Assembly: GCA_020832455.1 (NCBI GenBank)
Contig: JAFIEQ010000019.1
Location: forward strand, 1-41,589
Direction: 5' to 3'
Length of the DNA stretch: 41,589 nt
Source of the DNA: Nitriliruptoraceae bacterium
GTDB lineage: Bacteria; Actinomycetota; Nitriliruptoria; Nitriliruptorales; Nitriliruptoraceae
The position numbers were made by a program, and so were the translations under genes. How positions within the stretch are numbered: the first letter of the stretch is position 1; every line of letters starts with the position of its first letter. The notes beneath the pieces are model-generated. The model saw nothing but the letters and a program-made list of their open reading frames with translations, had not been told where the DNA came from and did no database searches. Shown here piece after piece: positions 18,446 through 26,710 of the stretch.

Positions 18446-19357
18446 GTGCGCGTGCTACTGACCGGAGCGAGCGGGTTCGTCGGGCGTGCGCTCGCGCCGC
18501 GACTGCTCGCCGACGGGCACGAGGTGCGGTGCCTGGTCCGCCGTCCGGACGAGTTCGACGTGCCCTGGCGTGACGAGGTGACCGTGGTGCAGGGCGCGGT
18601 CGAGGACGACCAGGCGGTGTTCCGTGCCGGCGACGGATGTGACGTCGCGCTCTACCTCGTCCACGCCATGAGCGACCGACGCCGCGACCTCGTCGCCCGT
18701 GAACGGCGTGCCGCGGGTGCCTTCCGTGACGCGGTCGAGAACGCGGGGATCGCGCACGTGGTCTACCTCGGCGGACTCGTCGACGAGGACCGGCTCCGCC
18801 TGGCCTCCGACCACCTCTACGCGCGTCAGCAGGCCGGCGAGGAGCTGCGCGCCGGGCGGGTCCCGGTCACCGAGTTGCGTGCCAGCATCGTGCTCGGCCG
18901 CGGCAGCGCCTCGTTGGCGCTGCTGGAGGCTGCCGCCCGTTCCCCCCTGCAGCTCGACGCGCCCTGGTCGCGTGCACGGACCCAACCGGTGGCGATCGAC
19001 GACCTGCTGGAGGTCGTGCTCGCGGTGCTCGACGGGAGCGGGCGCACCCGCGCCGTGCTGGAGGTGGGTGGCCCCGACGTGCTGAGCTACGGCGAGCTGG
19101 TCGCGAGGACGCGTGCCGCGCTGGGCCTGGCGCCGCGGCGGTCGTTGCCGCTGCCCTACCTGCCGCCGGAGGCGCTCGCCTCCGCCTCCGCCATCGTCGC
19201 GGGGGTCGACACCGCGTTGACGCTCGCCCTGCTGCAGTCGGCCCGGCAGGACACGGTGGTCACCGACGGCCACGCGCGCACGCGGTTCGCGCCGATCCTG
19301 ACGACCGGGGTCGACCAGGCGTTGCGCCAGGCGTTCCAGGAACCCGTGCGCGGGTGA
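18446..19357 (+). CDS. NAD(P)-binding SDR-like protein (atypical, NmrA/epimerase type)
   Basis: A 303-residue Rossmann protein. The N-terminus MRVLLTGASGFVGRAL has the TGxxGxxG dinucleotide site of extended or atypical SDRs. VALYLVHAMS is typical of the atypical group whose members pair this domain with unknown substrates. There is no clear YxxxK catalytic pair (LYARQQAGEE in that region), so it may not be an active dehydrogenase. A late LTLALLQSARQDTVVTD segment replaces the usual epimerase tail. GTG 18446 is supported by GAGGAG 6 nt upstream. It converges on the DAHP synthase gene 16 bp away. Confidence 0.8.
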   Translation: MRVLLTGASGFVGRALAPRLLADGHEVRCLVRRPDEFDVPWRDEVTVVQGAVEDDQAVFRAGDGCDVALYLVHAMSDRRRDLVARERRAAGAFRDAVENAGIAHVVYLGGLVDEDRLRLASDHLYARQQAGEELRAGRVPVTELRASIVLGRGSASLALLEAAARSPLQLDAPWSRARTQPVAIDDLLEVVLAVLDGSGRTRAVLEVGGPDVLSYGELVARTRAALGLAPRRSLPLPYLPPEALASASAIVAGVDTALTLALLQSARQDTVVTDGHARTRFAPILTTGVDQALRQAFQEPVRG

Positions 19358-19373
19358 GCCGGGGCGCGCCGGT

Positions 19374-20441
19374 TCAGGAGGTCGCGCTGCGGCCCCACGC
19401 CCCGACGGTGTGGTCGATGCTCGGTGCCGCGACCGAGCGCCCCGCGGCGTCGGCGTAGCGCACCACCGTGTCGCGCAGGGACAGCATGTCGTCCTTGATC
19501 AGCGCCTGTGGCCCGTCGCACAGGGCCACCTCGGGACGCGGATGCACGTCGACGATGATGCCGTCGGCACCGACGGCGATGCCTGCACGGATCAACGGCA
19601 TCACCAGCTCACGCTTCCCCCCGGAGTGCGACGGGTCGATGATGACCGGCAGGTGCGTCAGGGACTGGGCGACCGGGACGGCGGAGACGTCCAGGGTGTT
19701 GCGCGTCATCGGCTCGTAGGTGCGGATGCCCCGCTCGCACAGCACGACCTGCAGGTTGCCCGTGTGGGCGATGTACTCGGCCGCCATGATCCACTCGTCG
19801 ATCGTGGCGGTCAGCCCGCGCTTGAGCAGGACGGGCTTGCCCGCCATGCCGACCTCCTTGAGCAGCTGGAAGTTCTGCATGTTGCGCGCGCCGACCTGGA
19901 GCATGTCCGCCTTCGCGGCCACGGTCTCCACGTCGGCGGGGGTGACGACCTCCGTCACGAACGGCAGGCCGAGGTCACGGGAGACACCGTGGAGGATGTC
20001 GAGGCCCTGCTCGCCGAGCCCCTGGAAGGCGTAGGGGGAGGTGCGGGGCTTGTAGGCCCCACCGCGCAGGATCGTGGCCCCGGCATCCTTGGCCATCACG
20101 CACGCGTCGATGGTCTGCTGCTCGGTCTCCACCGCGCACGGACCGGCGATCAGCGTCACCGTCTCCCGGCCGATGGGACTGTTGCCGACCCACACCGTGG
20201 ACGGGCGCGGGTGGGCGTCGTTGGACACCAGCTTGTAGGGCTTGGAGACGCGGATCACGTCCTCCACGCCCGGGAAGGCGTGGAGGGGCATCTCCGCGAA
20301 CTGCGTCAGGTCCCCGACCAGACCGACGATCGTCTGGTGCTTGCCCCGCGACACGAACGCGTCGCCGCCCACCTCGGAGATCGCCTTGACGACCTTGTCG
20401 ACGTCGGTATCGGTGGCGCCGGAGCGCATGACCACGACCAT
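19374..20441 (-). CDS. aroF: 3-deoxy-7-phosphoheptulonate synthase (DAHP synthase, type I with N-terminal FeeR-like domain)
   Basis: A 355-residue enzyme for the first step of the shikimate pathway, joining phosphoenolpyruvate and erythrose-4-phosphate. Residues 1-75 are a small ferredoxin-like regulatory domain (SRGKHQTIVGLVGD). The TIM barrel follows with IAGPCAVE, GGAYKPRTSPYAFQG, QVGARNMQNF, LLKRGL, CERGIR and IIDPSHSGGKRE, which hold the metal and PEP ligands. In Thermotoga and Bacillus relatives the N-terminal domain or a fused mutase gives feedback control by aromatic products. ATG 20441 is backed by AGGAGG 8 nt upstream. Many actinobacteria use the unrelated type II enzyme, so this class is worth noting. 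Confidence 0.92.
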   Translation of the reverse strand: MVVVMRSGATDTDVDKVVKAISEVGGDAFVSRGKHQTIVGLVGDLTQFAEMPLHAFPGVEDVIRVSKPYKLVSNDAHPRPSTVWVGNSPIGRETVTLIAGPCAVETEQQTIDACVMAKDAGATILRGGAYKPRTSPYAFQGLGEQGLDILHGVSRDLGLPFVTEVVTPADVETVAAKADMLQVGARNMQNFQLLKEVGMAGKPVLLKRGLTATIDEWIMAAEYIAHTGNLQVVLCERGIRTYEPMTRNTLDVSAVPVAQSLTHLPVIIDPSHSGGKRELVMPLIRAGIAVGADGIIVDVHPRPEVALCDGPQALIKDDMLSLRDTVVRYADAAGRSVAAPSIDHTVGAWGRSATS

Positions 20442-20487
20442 CGTCGTGTCCTCCTTCTTCACGGCTCGTTCTCCCGTAGCCGGACGT

Positions 20488-20527
20488 GGGGCAACAACAA
20501 GCCCCGGTGGCCTTCGGACCCCGGGGC
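20488..20527 (-). promoter_or_regulatory. Mutually exclusive hairpins in the DAHP synthase leader
   Basis: In transcript order (minus strand): segment 1 GCCCCGG (20527-20521), segment 2 CCGGGGC (20507-20501), segment 3 GCCCC (20492-20488). Segments 1 and 2 pair perfectly over 7 bp; segment 2 can instead pair with 3 around the loop TTGTTGTT. No U-run follows, so a classical intrinsic terminator is not formed. The 319-bp stretch 20442-20760 otherwise holds only the leader frame and two promoter-like boxes. Confidence 0.35.
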
Positions 20528-20554
20528 GACGAGCGCTGGTTGCGGTGTGGTTCG

Positions 20555-20644
20555 TTACACCTCGACGCGCCCGACCCCGGGCCACGCGAATCGCCGGCCG
20601 GCGTCGGAGCCGTACCGGACGTGGGGGCGGGGCAGATGCGTCAT
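20555..20644 (-). CDS. Possible leader peptide upstream of DAHP synthase
   Basis: A 29-codon frame opening with ATG at 20644 and ending in TAA. Its product contains one Tyr, one Phe and one Trp, with the Phe and Trp close together (RRFAWPG, Trp codon at 20584-20582). It has no ribosome binding site, but TACATT lies 7 nt before the ATG, which suits a leaderless transcript. A small frame with all three aromatic residues ahead of the first aromatic-pathway gene suggests attenuation, but there is no run of aromatic codons and chance is quite possible in DNA this open. Confidence 0.3.
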   Translation of the reverse strand: MTHLPRPHVRYGSDAGRRFAWPGVGRVEV

Positions 20645-20651
20645 GCTCAGG

Positions 20652-20657
20652 AATGTA
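20652..20657 (-). promoter_or_regulatory. -10-like box TACATT, leaderless spacing
   Basis: TACATT on the minus strand ends 7 nt before the ATG at 20644. No consensus -35 is seen. It would drive the possible leader peptide and DAHP synthase. A plus-strand TAGGCT (20690-20695) lies nearby for the divergent zinc-ribbon gene. Confidence 0.35.
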
Positions 20658-20760
20658 GCAGCGTGCGCAGGACCCACCGCGGCGCGGCGTAGGCTGCCCG
20701 GGTCCGAGCACGGCGCCCGTGCGGCCCGTTGCGTCCCTCGACCGACCGGAGCCGCCCGCC

Positions 20761-21813
20761 GTGCCCGATGACGACGTGTCCGCTGCGATGGGAGCCTGTC
20801 CGACCTGCGGACGTGAGGTCCCGGAGGACGCACGCTTCTGCGTGGGGTGCGGGGCCGCCCGTTCGGACGGGGCGACGTCGGCGGAGCAGGACGCCACGAC
20901 CGTGCTGGCGACCACCAGCGCCGCGCCCGTCGGCGCCGTCCGAACCGGCGGGTCCGGCTCCCCGCCCGGTGGCGCGGGCATGCGCCCGTGCCCGTCCTGC
21001 CGGATCGCGAACCACGAGACCCGGATGCTGTGCGCCGGCTGTGGGCAGGACCTGCTCGAACCGGGCCCGGGGTCCCCGGTGGTGGCACAGGTCGACCGCG
21101 AGCGGGGGCCGGCGGGACGACGGCCCGTGCGCCTGACCTGGCTGCTGCCGTTGGCCGCGATCGCAGCGGTCGTGCTCGTCGTGGTCGCGGTGCTCGCCGT
21201 GCTCGAGGTGGGGCCCTTCGCCACCGTGGACCCGCTGCCCGAGGCCGCGTTCGAGCCCGACCGCTACCCCGACGAACCGCAGGTGTTGGAGCTGTCGGAC
21301 GTCGCGACGCTGACCGAGCGCCCCGCAGCGGACGACCGGACGTTCGCGGCCACCAACCTGGTCGACAACAACCCCTTCACCGCCTGGATGGGCGATGCCT
21401 CGCAGCTGCCGGTCGACACCGAGGAGAAGCTCGACCTGTTCCTGAGCGAGCCCGCCTGGGTCGACGCGGTCGTGCTGGCGAACGGCGACCACCTCGCTCC
21501 CGACGCCTACGAAGCGGCCGGTCGGATCCAGCGCGGTGTGCTGGTCTTCGACGGGGACGTCCAGGTCCCCGTCACGCTGCTCGATCAGGGGCTGGAGCCG
21601 CAGATCGTCGAGCTCGAGGAGCCGCTGCTGACCGAGACGGTACGCCTGGAGATCGTCGACACCTTCCCCGGCGTGGCGCTCGCCGACCCAGCCGTCAGCC
21701 GCATCGAGCTCCGGGGGCACCTCGCCGACGAGGCCGACGCCGAGGTGGCAGCACAGCGGCGTGCGCAGCGCCCCGCGGCCGGCGTCATCGCCGTGGCCAG
21801 CGGGGAACGCTGA
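20761..21813 (+). CDS. Zinc-ribbon membrane protein with extracytoplasmic discoidin-like domain
   Basis: A 350-residue protein. Two cytoplasmic zinc ribbons lie near the N-terminus: CPTCGREVPEDARFCVGCG and CPSC...CAGCG. One membrane helix follows (LPLAAIAAVVLVVVAVLAVL, about 130-152). The outer part has the pattern ATNLVDNNPFTAWMGDA ... VVLANGDH, typical of discoidin/NADase-type glycan-binding domains that follow zinc-ribbon and membrane segments in actinobacteria. Binding of a cell-wall or carbohydrate ligand is inferred. GTG 20761 (GGAG 9 nt upstream) is preferred to GTG 20719, which has no ribosome site. It converges with the PASTA kinase gene. Confidence 0.75.
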   Translation: MPDDDVSAAMGACPTCGREVPEDARFCVGCGAARSDGATSAEQDATTVLATTSAAPVGAVRTGGSGSPPGGAGMRPCPSCRIANHETRMLCAGCGQDLLEPGPGSPVVAQVDRERGPAGRRPVRLTWLLPLAAIAAVVLVVVAVLAVLEVGPFATVDPLPEAAFEPDRYPDEPQVLELSDVATLTERPAADDRTFAATNLVDNNPFTAWMGDASQLPVDTEEKLDLFLSEPAWVDAVVLANGDHLAPDAYEAAGRIQRGVLVFDGDVQVPVTLLDQGLEPQIVELEEPLLTETVRLEIVDTFPGVALADPAVSRIELRGHLADEADAEVAAQRRAQRPAAGVIAVASGER

Positions 21814-21849
21814 CGACCGGTCGACGTGCGCGCTCCTGGGCGGCGGCCG

Positions 21850-23958
21850 TCAGTTGTAGGCGTAGAGGATGATCGTGTCGCCGACGGGGCGTCGACTGCC
21901 GGGGGCGGGGTCCTGGTCGTAGACCTGGTCGGGGTTGAGCAACGCGCCGAACCCGCCACGCCGCTCGACCTCCACGTCGAACCCGAGCCCGCGCAGGACC
22001 GCGACCGCATCGTCGACGCGCTCGCCCCGCACCCCCGGAACCTCCACGGGCTCCGGTCCGTCGGACACGGTCAGCTCGACGGTGTCGTCCGCGAAGCGCG
22101 TGGCGTCGGGTCCCGGATCCTGCGCGATCACCTCACCGGCCGGACGGTCGCTGAACGGACGGGCGACCACCTCGCCGCGCAACCCGAGCGCCTCGAGGGC
22201 GTCGATCGCCGCGGCTTCGGGCTGCCCCGTGACGTCGATGACGTCGATCGGGCTCGGGCCCGCGCTGACCACGAGTTCGACCTCCGTGGCCTCGTCGACG
22301 GTGGTGTCCGCCCCGGGGACCGTGGCGAGCACGGTGCCGGCCGGGACGGATTCGTCGAAGCGTTCGGTGACCCGGGGCTGCAGTCCGGCCTCGGTCAGGG
22401 CTTCGACGGCCTCGGCCTGGTCCTCGCCCGCGAGGTCCGGGATGTCGACCGGTCGGGGTCCGTTGGACAGCACCAGGGTGACGGTGCCGCCCTGGCGGAG
22501 CTCCCCCTCGGGGGTCTGTGCGAGCACGTGACCGGCCGGGGTGCCGAGGTCGAAGGGCCGGTCGGGATCCACCCGGACGGTGAACCCGGCGGCGTCCAGC
22601 GCCGCGTCCGCGTCGTCGATCGGGTCGCCGAGCACGTCGGGGATCGGGGTCACGGGTGCCATCACCCGGTCCCAGAAGAGGTAGCCCCCGGCGCCCGAGC
22701 CCGCGAGCAGGAGCAGCACCAGCAGCGCGGTGAGCCAGCCGCGACGCGACCGGCGTGGCGCGGTCGGCTCCGGCGGGTCGTCCTGTTCGGACCCCGGTGG
22801 CGGAGGCGGGCCGGTGTCGTCGACGATGTCGCCTGCGCCGCCCGGTGTGCTCGGTGCCGCGGGGCGTCGCACCACCGAGGTGGTCGGGGCGACCAGCTGT
22901 GTGGCCGCATCCCGATCGATCCGCGGCATCCGGCTTGTGCCCGTCGGGCTGGTGCCCGTCGAGGGCGGCGGCGGTGGTGTCGAGCCCCCGGGCGGAGCGA
23001 CCCTCGGCACCGCCCCTCCGAGCATGCGCGTCAGCGCGGCACCGAACGCCGAGGCGTCGTCGTAGCGTGCCTCGCGGTCCATCGCGGTGGCGGTGACGAC
23101 CACGTCGTCGAGTAGCTCGTCGATCCCCTCGCGCAGGGTGGAGGGTGGCGGGACCGCGTGCAGCGTGTGCTGCATGGCGGTGGCGAACGGGGACTCGGCG
23201 TCGTGCGGGGGCGCACCCGTCAGGCACTCGACGAGCACGATCCCGAGCGCGTAGACGTCGGCCCGGGCGTCCAGGGACTCACCCTGCACCGCCTCCGGGG
23301 CGAGGTAGTGGGGTGAGCCCACCAGCACGTCCGGACCGAAGGTCGACGTGGCGCTCGCCGCGGCCCGGGCCAGCCCGAAGTCGGTGACCCGTACGACGCC
23401 GTCGCGGCCGATCAGCAGGTTCTCCGGCTTGACGTCGCGGTGCACGAGCCCCGCGGCGTGTGCGGCGCCCAGCCCGGCCGCCGCCGGGGCGAGCACGGCC
23501 AGCGACTCCGCGGGGGACAGGCTGCCACGACGTCGCAGCACGTCACGCAGGGACACCCCGTCGATCAGCTGCATGACCAGGTAGGCACCGTCCTCGGTCT
23601 CGCCCCAGTCGTGCACGCCCACGACGTTGGGGTGCGCGAGCGCGGCCGCCGCGCGTGCCTCGCGACGGAACCGGGCGAGGAAGGTCGCGTCCGCGGCCAG
23701 GTGCGGGTGCAGGAGCTTGACCGCGACGTCGCGGTCGAGCACCTCGTCGTGGGCGCGATGGACCCGCGCCATCCCGCCGCGTCCGAGCTCCGGGCCGAGC
23801 ACGTAGCGGTCACCGACCCGGACGGGCTCGGTGGTGCTGCCTGCCGCGGCGTCTGGCACCGGCGTCGACCTCGGCTCACGCGATCCTGGGCTCGTCGGCG
23901 CCGGAGTGGACGCCCACGGTGGTTCGGCGGACGAGGGTACGGGGTCGGTGCCGTCCAC
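21850..23958 (-). CDS. pknB: Ser/Thr protein kinase with four PASTA domains
   Basis: A 702-residue transmembrane kinase. The kinase domain (about 47-315) has the Gly loop GRGGMARV, Lys81, HRDVKPENLL (catalytic Asp175), DFG (193-195) and APE (220-222). A Pro/Ser/Thr-rich linker leads to one membrane helix (407-429), then four PASTA repeats of about 66 residues to the C-terminus. PASTA domains bind muropeptides or lipid II, so it probably senses cell-wall state and phosphorylates growth and division proteins. The start is uncertain: GTG 23958 is the plainest choice, but a CTG at 24003 overlaps the stop of the upstream gene (CTGA) and adds 15 residues. I cannot tell PknB from PknL. Confidence 0.9.
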   Translation of the reverse strand: MDGTDPVPSSAEPPWASTPAPTSPGSREPRSTPVPDAAAGSTTEPVRVGDRYVLGPELGRGGMARVHRAHDEVLDRDVAVKLLHPHLAADATFLARFRREARAAAALAHPNVVGVHDWGETEDGAYLVMQLIDGVSLRDVLRRRGSLSPAESLAVLAPAAAGLGAAHAAGLVHRDVKPENLLIGRDGVVRVTDFGLARAAASATSTFGPDVLVGSPHYLAPEAVQGESLDARADVYALGIVLVECLTGAPPHDAESPFATAMQHTLHAVPPPSTLREGIDELLDDVVVTATAMDREARYDDASAFGAALTRMLGGAVPRVAPPGGSTPPPPPSTGTSPTGTSRMPRIDRDAATQLVAPTTSVVRRPAAPSTPGGAGDIVDDTGPPPPPGSEQDDPPEPTAPRRSRRGWLTALLVLLLLAGSGAGGYLFWDRVMAPVTPIPDVLGDPIDDADAALDAAGFTVRVDPDRPFDLGTPAGHVLAQTPEGELRQGGTVTLVLSNGPRPVDIPDLAGEDQAEAVEALTEAGLQPRVTERFDESVPAGTVLATVPGADTTVDEATEVELVVSAGPSPIDVIDVTGQPEAAAIDALEALGLRGEVVARPFSDRPAGEVIAQDPGPDATRFADDTVELTVSDGPEPVEVPGVRGERVDDAVAVLRGLGFDVEVERRGGFGALLNPDQVYDQDPAPGSRRPVGDTIILYAYN

Positions 23959-23999
23959 CCACGGAAGGTGCGGTCCCGCCGTGCGCGTGGACCGGGTCG

Positions 24000-24719
24000 T
24001 CAGCCGCCACGCTGGATGCGGTCGAGCCGTTCGCGCAACGTGGCGACCTCGCCCCGGAGCACCTCGACGTTGCCGCGCGCGTCGTCGAGCTGCGAGCGGA
24101 CCCCGGACACCGCGCCCCGCACCTCCTCGACCTCGTCGCGCAGCTGCGCCTCCGTGCTGGCCAGGCGGCTGTCGCCGGCGGCGACCTGATCCGCCAGCGA
24201 CGCCAGGTCCGCGTCCAGCGTGCCGACCACCTCGTTGAGGGCGGCCAGCTGTTCGTCGGTCGCTTCGAGCGCCGCGGTGAGGTCCGCCCCCTCGAGGTCG
24301 GCCAGCGCCTCCTCGAGCGCGTCCAGGCGGGTGGTGGTCTGCGCCAGGGCTGCGTCCGCCTGCTCGCGGGCGGCGCTCTCCGCGACCTGGGCCTGCTCGA
24401 GCGTGTCGATGCGTGCCGAGAGCTCGTCGCGGGTCCGCTCCAGCGGGTCGACGGTCGCCTCGGCCGCCTCCTGGGGCACCTCGTCCCGGTTCGCCCACCA
24501 CACGGCGGCCACGGCGCTCAGCACGGCCAGTGCGACCAGCACCGCGACCACCACGGGCGGGCGGCCGATCCGACGCCCCGGCCGATCGCGGGTCGTCGAC
24601 GTCGCGGTCGCACCGTCGCCTCCGGTCGCGCGCTCGTCCTCGGTCACGACGACCGGGTCGTCGTCCGTGGTGACGTCGCGTGCGGTGCTCGGCGGGTCGG
24701 CGGTCCTGGTGGGTTCCAT
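24000..24719 (-). CDS. Membrane-anchored coiled-coil protein
   Basis: A 239-residue protein. The N-terminal 50 residues are acidic and disordered, followed by one membrane helix (VVVAVLVALAVLSAVAAVWW, about 56-75). From about 90 to 235 it is a nearly unbroken heptad-rich coiled coil (RTRDELSARIDTLEQAQ and similar). By topology the coil is probably outside the membrane. It sits immediately upstream of the PASTA kinase on the same strand, with its stop either touching or 41 bp from the kinase start, so the two are likely one operon. A scaffold or partner role for the kinase is inferred. ATG 24719 is the start. Confidence 0.65.
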   Translation of the reverse strand: MEPTRTADPPSTARDVTTDDDPVVVTEDERATGGDGATATSTTRDRPGRRIGRPPVVVAVLVALAVLSAVAAVWWANRDEVPQEAAEATVDPLERTRDELSARIDTLEQAQVAESAAREQADAALAQTTTRLDALEEALADLEGADLTAALEATDEQLAALNEVVGTLDADLASLADQVAAGDSRLASTEAQLRDEVEEVRGAVSGVRSQLDDARGNVEVLRGEVATLRERLDRIQRGG

Positions 24720-24808
24720 GGCGGGAGCGTACGGAGCACCCTGCGGGGGAGCGAGGACCCTCGACCGCCCGGCTACCGTCCCCGCAGAAGCGACCGTCCG
24801 GAGCGAGC

Positions 24809-25186
24809 GTGTCCGACCTCGAGCCCCCGCGACGCGGCGATGCCGACCGTTCGGGGGAGACCACCTTCGACGACCAGCTCGAGATGCTGGGCTTCGTCAA
24901 CCGTTCGGCCAGCCGCCGGGGTGGCCGGATGTGGGAGCTGCACTTCAACCGCTTCCTGCGTTTCGTGCTGCACGACTACCGGGACGCGCTCGTGCTGAGC
25001 TGGTCGTTCGCGCTCGGCGAGTACCTCGAGCAGCGCGGGTGGCGCTCCAGCGTGACCGACACCTCCGTCGCGGAGCTCTACCCGCAGCACGACGTGCGCC
25101 TGCCCCTCGACATCGAAGCGGTCGGTGGGGAGATCACCCGGGTGCTCGCGTCCCTGCGGCTGGACCTGGGTGACCCGACGTTGTGA
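24809..25186 (+). CDS. Unknown small protein, 125 aa
   Basis: A soluble, unrecognised protein with good coding bias. After an acidic opening come TFDDQLEMLGFVNRSA, then an aromatic-rich core MWELHFNRFLRFVLHDYRDALVLSWSFALGEYLEQRGW and an acidic end with GGEITRVLASLRLDL. Dense aromatic residues and absence of charge clusters in the core suggest a compact helical domain, perhaps a dimer. GTG 24809 has GGAG 5 nt upstream, and a TACCGT box is at 24774-24779. It is divergent from the coiled-coil/PASTA kinase genes and shares their 89-bp intergenic region. Confidence 0.6.
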   Translation: MSDLEPPRRGDADRSGETTFDDQLEMLGFVNRSASRRGGRMWELHFNRFLRFVLHDYRDALVLSWSFALGEYLEQRGWRSSVTDTSVAELYPQHDVRLPLDIEAVGGEITRVLASLRLDLGDPTL

Positions 25187-25218
25187 TCGGGCCCCGCGGG
25201 TCCACTCGCGGGGCCCGG

Positions 25219-25584
25219 TCAGTCGCGCCGACGGCGACGACGCAGCTGCGGCGGGAGCAACGCCACGTCCTCGGCGGCCAACCGGTCCCCGCGTTCGCCG
25301 GCCTGGAGCATGCCGCGCAGCGCGGCACCGCCGACCACGACCAGCTCCACTGCGAACGTCAGCAGGATGCCGACGCCCAGCAGCTCGGCGAGCAGGCGCA
25401 CCTCGAACGCACCGTCGACGAGGCCGCGCACGGTCCAGGCCACCAGGACCGTGCCCAGGATGATGCCGAGGAAGCGTCGGACCCGACGGCCGGTGGCGCT
25501 GAAGTCGACGATCGGGGGCACCGGTGGTGTCGTGCCTGACGGTTCGGCGGCGTCACCCGGCAGCTCGTCGGGACGATCGCTCAC
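25219..25584 (-). CDS. Small two-helix membrane protein
   Basis: A 121-residue protein: a disordered acidic/proline start (about 1-28), two membrane helices (about 38-57 and 63-88), then an amphipathic stretch and a very basic end (PQLRRRRRRD). No family recognised. GTG 25584 lies 5 bp after the thioredoxin-fold lipoprotein gene, with GGAG 9 nt upstream, so the two are surely cotranscribed. The basic tail predicts a cytoplasmic C-terminus. It may anchor or serve the lipoprotein, but nothing in the sequence proves this. Confidence 0.6.
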   Translation of the reverse strand: MSDRPDELPGDAAEPSGTTPPVPPIVDFSATGRRVRRFLGIILGTVLVAWTVRGLVDGAFEVRLLAELLGVGILLTFAVELVVVGGAALRGMLQAGERGDRLAAEDVALLPPQLRRRRRRD

Positions 25585-25589
25585 CGGAC

Positions 25590-26636
25590 TCAGCTCCCGG
25601 TCGCGGTGGCGCGCGGCCCGATGACCGGCAACTCGTCGAGCTCGGCGATGAGCTCCTCGGTGTCCAGCACGTTGTCCCACCGGGCGAGCACGGTGCCGTC
25701 GCCGTCGACGAGGAACACCCACGGCTCGTTGCCGCCGGCCTCGGTCTGGATCCACTCGGCGGCCGCCGCGTTGAGCTGCTGCTCGTCGAAGTCCTCCCAG
25801 ACCTCGATGTGGATCACGTCGACGCGGTCCTCGTAGTCGAACGCGAGCTCGGAGAGCACGCTGGTCAGCGGTCCGCAGAAGCGGCTCGCGCAGTAGACCG
25901 GCGTCGTGATGCCGACCAGCACGGGGCGCTCCGCCTCCAGGCTGGCCGCGACGGTCGTGTCGTGCAGGTGCGGGTCCGGGATCTCCGCATCCTCGCCCTG
26001 CGCCCGCGAGTCGACCGAGACCGGGGTGGCGGTGCCGGCCTCGACGTCCGCGATCGTGAGGTTCTCGCTGCGGGGCGCCTGGTCGCCGGCGACCAGCACC
26101 TCGGGCTCCGCCTGCACCAGGAAGGTGGTCCGGCCCTCGAACTGCTCGCCGTCGAGCTCGGCCACGACCCGCAGTCCGTAGACCCCCGGCTCGTCGAGGT
26201 CGACCCGCCCCGCGTAGACGCCCTGGCTCTCCGGATCGGAGACCAGCGTGGCGGTATCGAAGGTCGCCGCGGGCTGCATCCCGGCGACGGGGAGGAAGGG
26301 AGCGGTGACCTCCTGGTCGATGGGCGCCTCCTCGTCGGCGGACTCGAGGTCCGGGCCGAGGTAGGCGAGCTGGAAGGTGACCTCGCCGAAGGCCACCAGC
26401 TGCCGGTCCGGGGTGAAGACACCGGCGAGCACCCGCTGGTCCTCGCCGACCGCGAGGTCGAAGTGCGCCTCGGTGATCGACAGCGGGGTCCCCGGCTCGA
26501 GGGACGTCGCGCCCGTCGCGGCCGGTTCGCTGTCACCGTCGCCACACGCGGCGAGCAGCAGGGCACACGCGGCGGCGACGACGGCGATTCGTCGGCCGCT
26601 GCGACGGGTGCTGGGGCGGGGAGCGAGGCGAGGCAC
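25590..26636 (-). CDS. Thioredoxin-fold lipoprotein with CxxxxC motif
   Basis: A 348-residue exported lipoprotein. The signal peptide ends in the lipobox LLAAC (Cys31). Residues 40-180 form an all-beta, Ig-like region (QRVLAGVFTPDRQLVAFGEVTFQL, EPGVYGLRVVAEL). The C-terminal 110 residues are thioredoxin-like: VLVGITTPVYCASRFCGPLTSVL, with a C-x4-C pair in place of the usual CxxC, then EPWVFLVDGDGTVLARW with the edge strands. It may be a thiol-redox or copper/cytochrome-assembly-type protein outside the membrane; the Cys spacing argues against ordinary disulfide exchange. GTG 26636 has GGAGG 5 nt upstream. It is divergent from the solute-binding lipoprotein gene. Confidence 0.75.
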   Translation of the reverse strand: MPRLAPRPSTRRSGRRIAVVAAACALLLAACGDGDSEPAATGATSLEPGTPLSITEAHFDLAVGEDQRVLAGVFTPDRQLVAFGEVTFQLAYLGPDLESADEEAPIDQEVTAPFLPVAGMQPAATFDTATLVSDPESQGVYAGRVDLDEPGVYGLRVVAELDGEQFEGRTTFLVQAEPEVLVAGDQAPRSENLTIADVEAGTATPVSVDSRAQGEDAEIPDPHLHDTTVAASLEAERPVLVGITTPVYCASRFCGPLTSVLSELAFDYEDRVDVIHIEVWEDFDEQQLNAAAAEWIQTEAGGNEPWVFLVDGDGTVLARWDNVLDTEELIAELDELPVIGPRATATGS

Positions 26637-26697
26637 GGGGTCCTCCGGGAGCGGTGGTCGGTGCGCGGACACGGGAGGAGGGTACGGCCCCAGGACG

Positions 26698-26703
26698 TAG
26701 GCT
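26698..26703 (+). promoter_or_regulatory. -10-like box TAGGCT, leaderless spacing
   Basis: TAGGCT, then CCTGCGC (7 nt), then ATG 26711. No Shine-Dalgarno sequence lies between, so the message is probably leaderless. No clear -35 box. Confidence 0.45.
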
Positions 26704-26710
26704 CCTGCGC

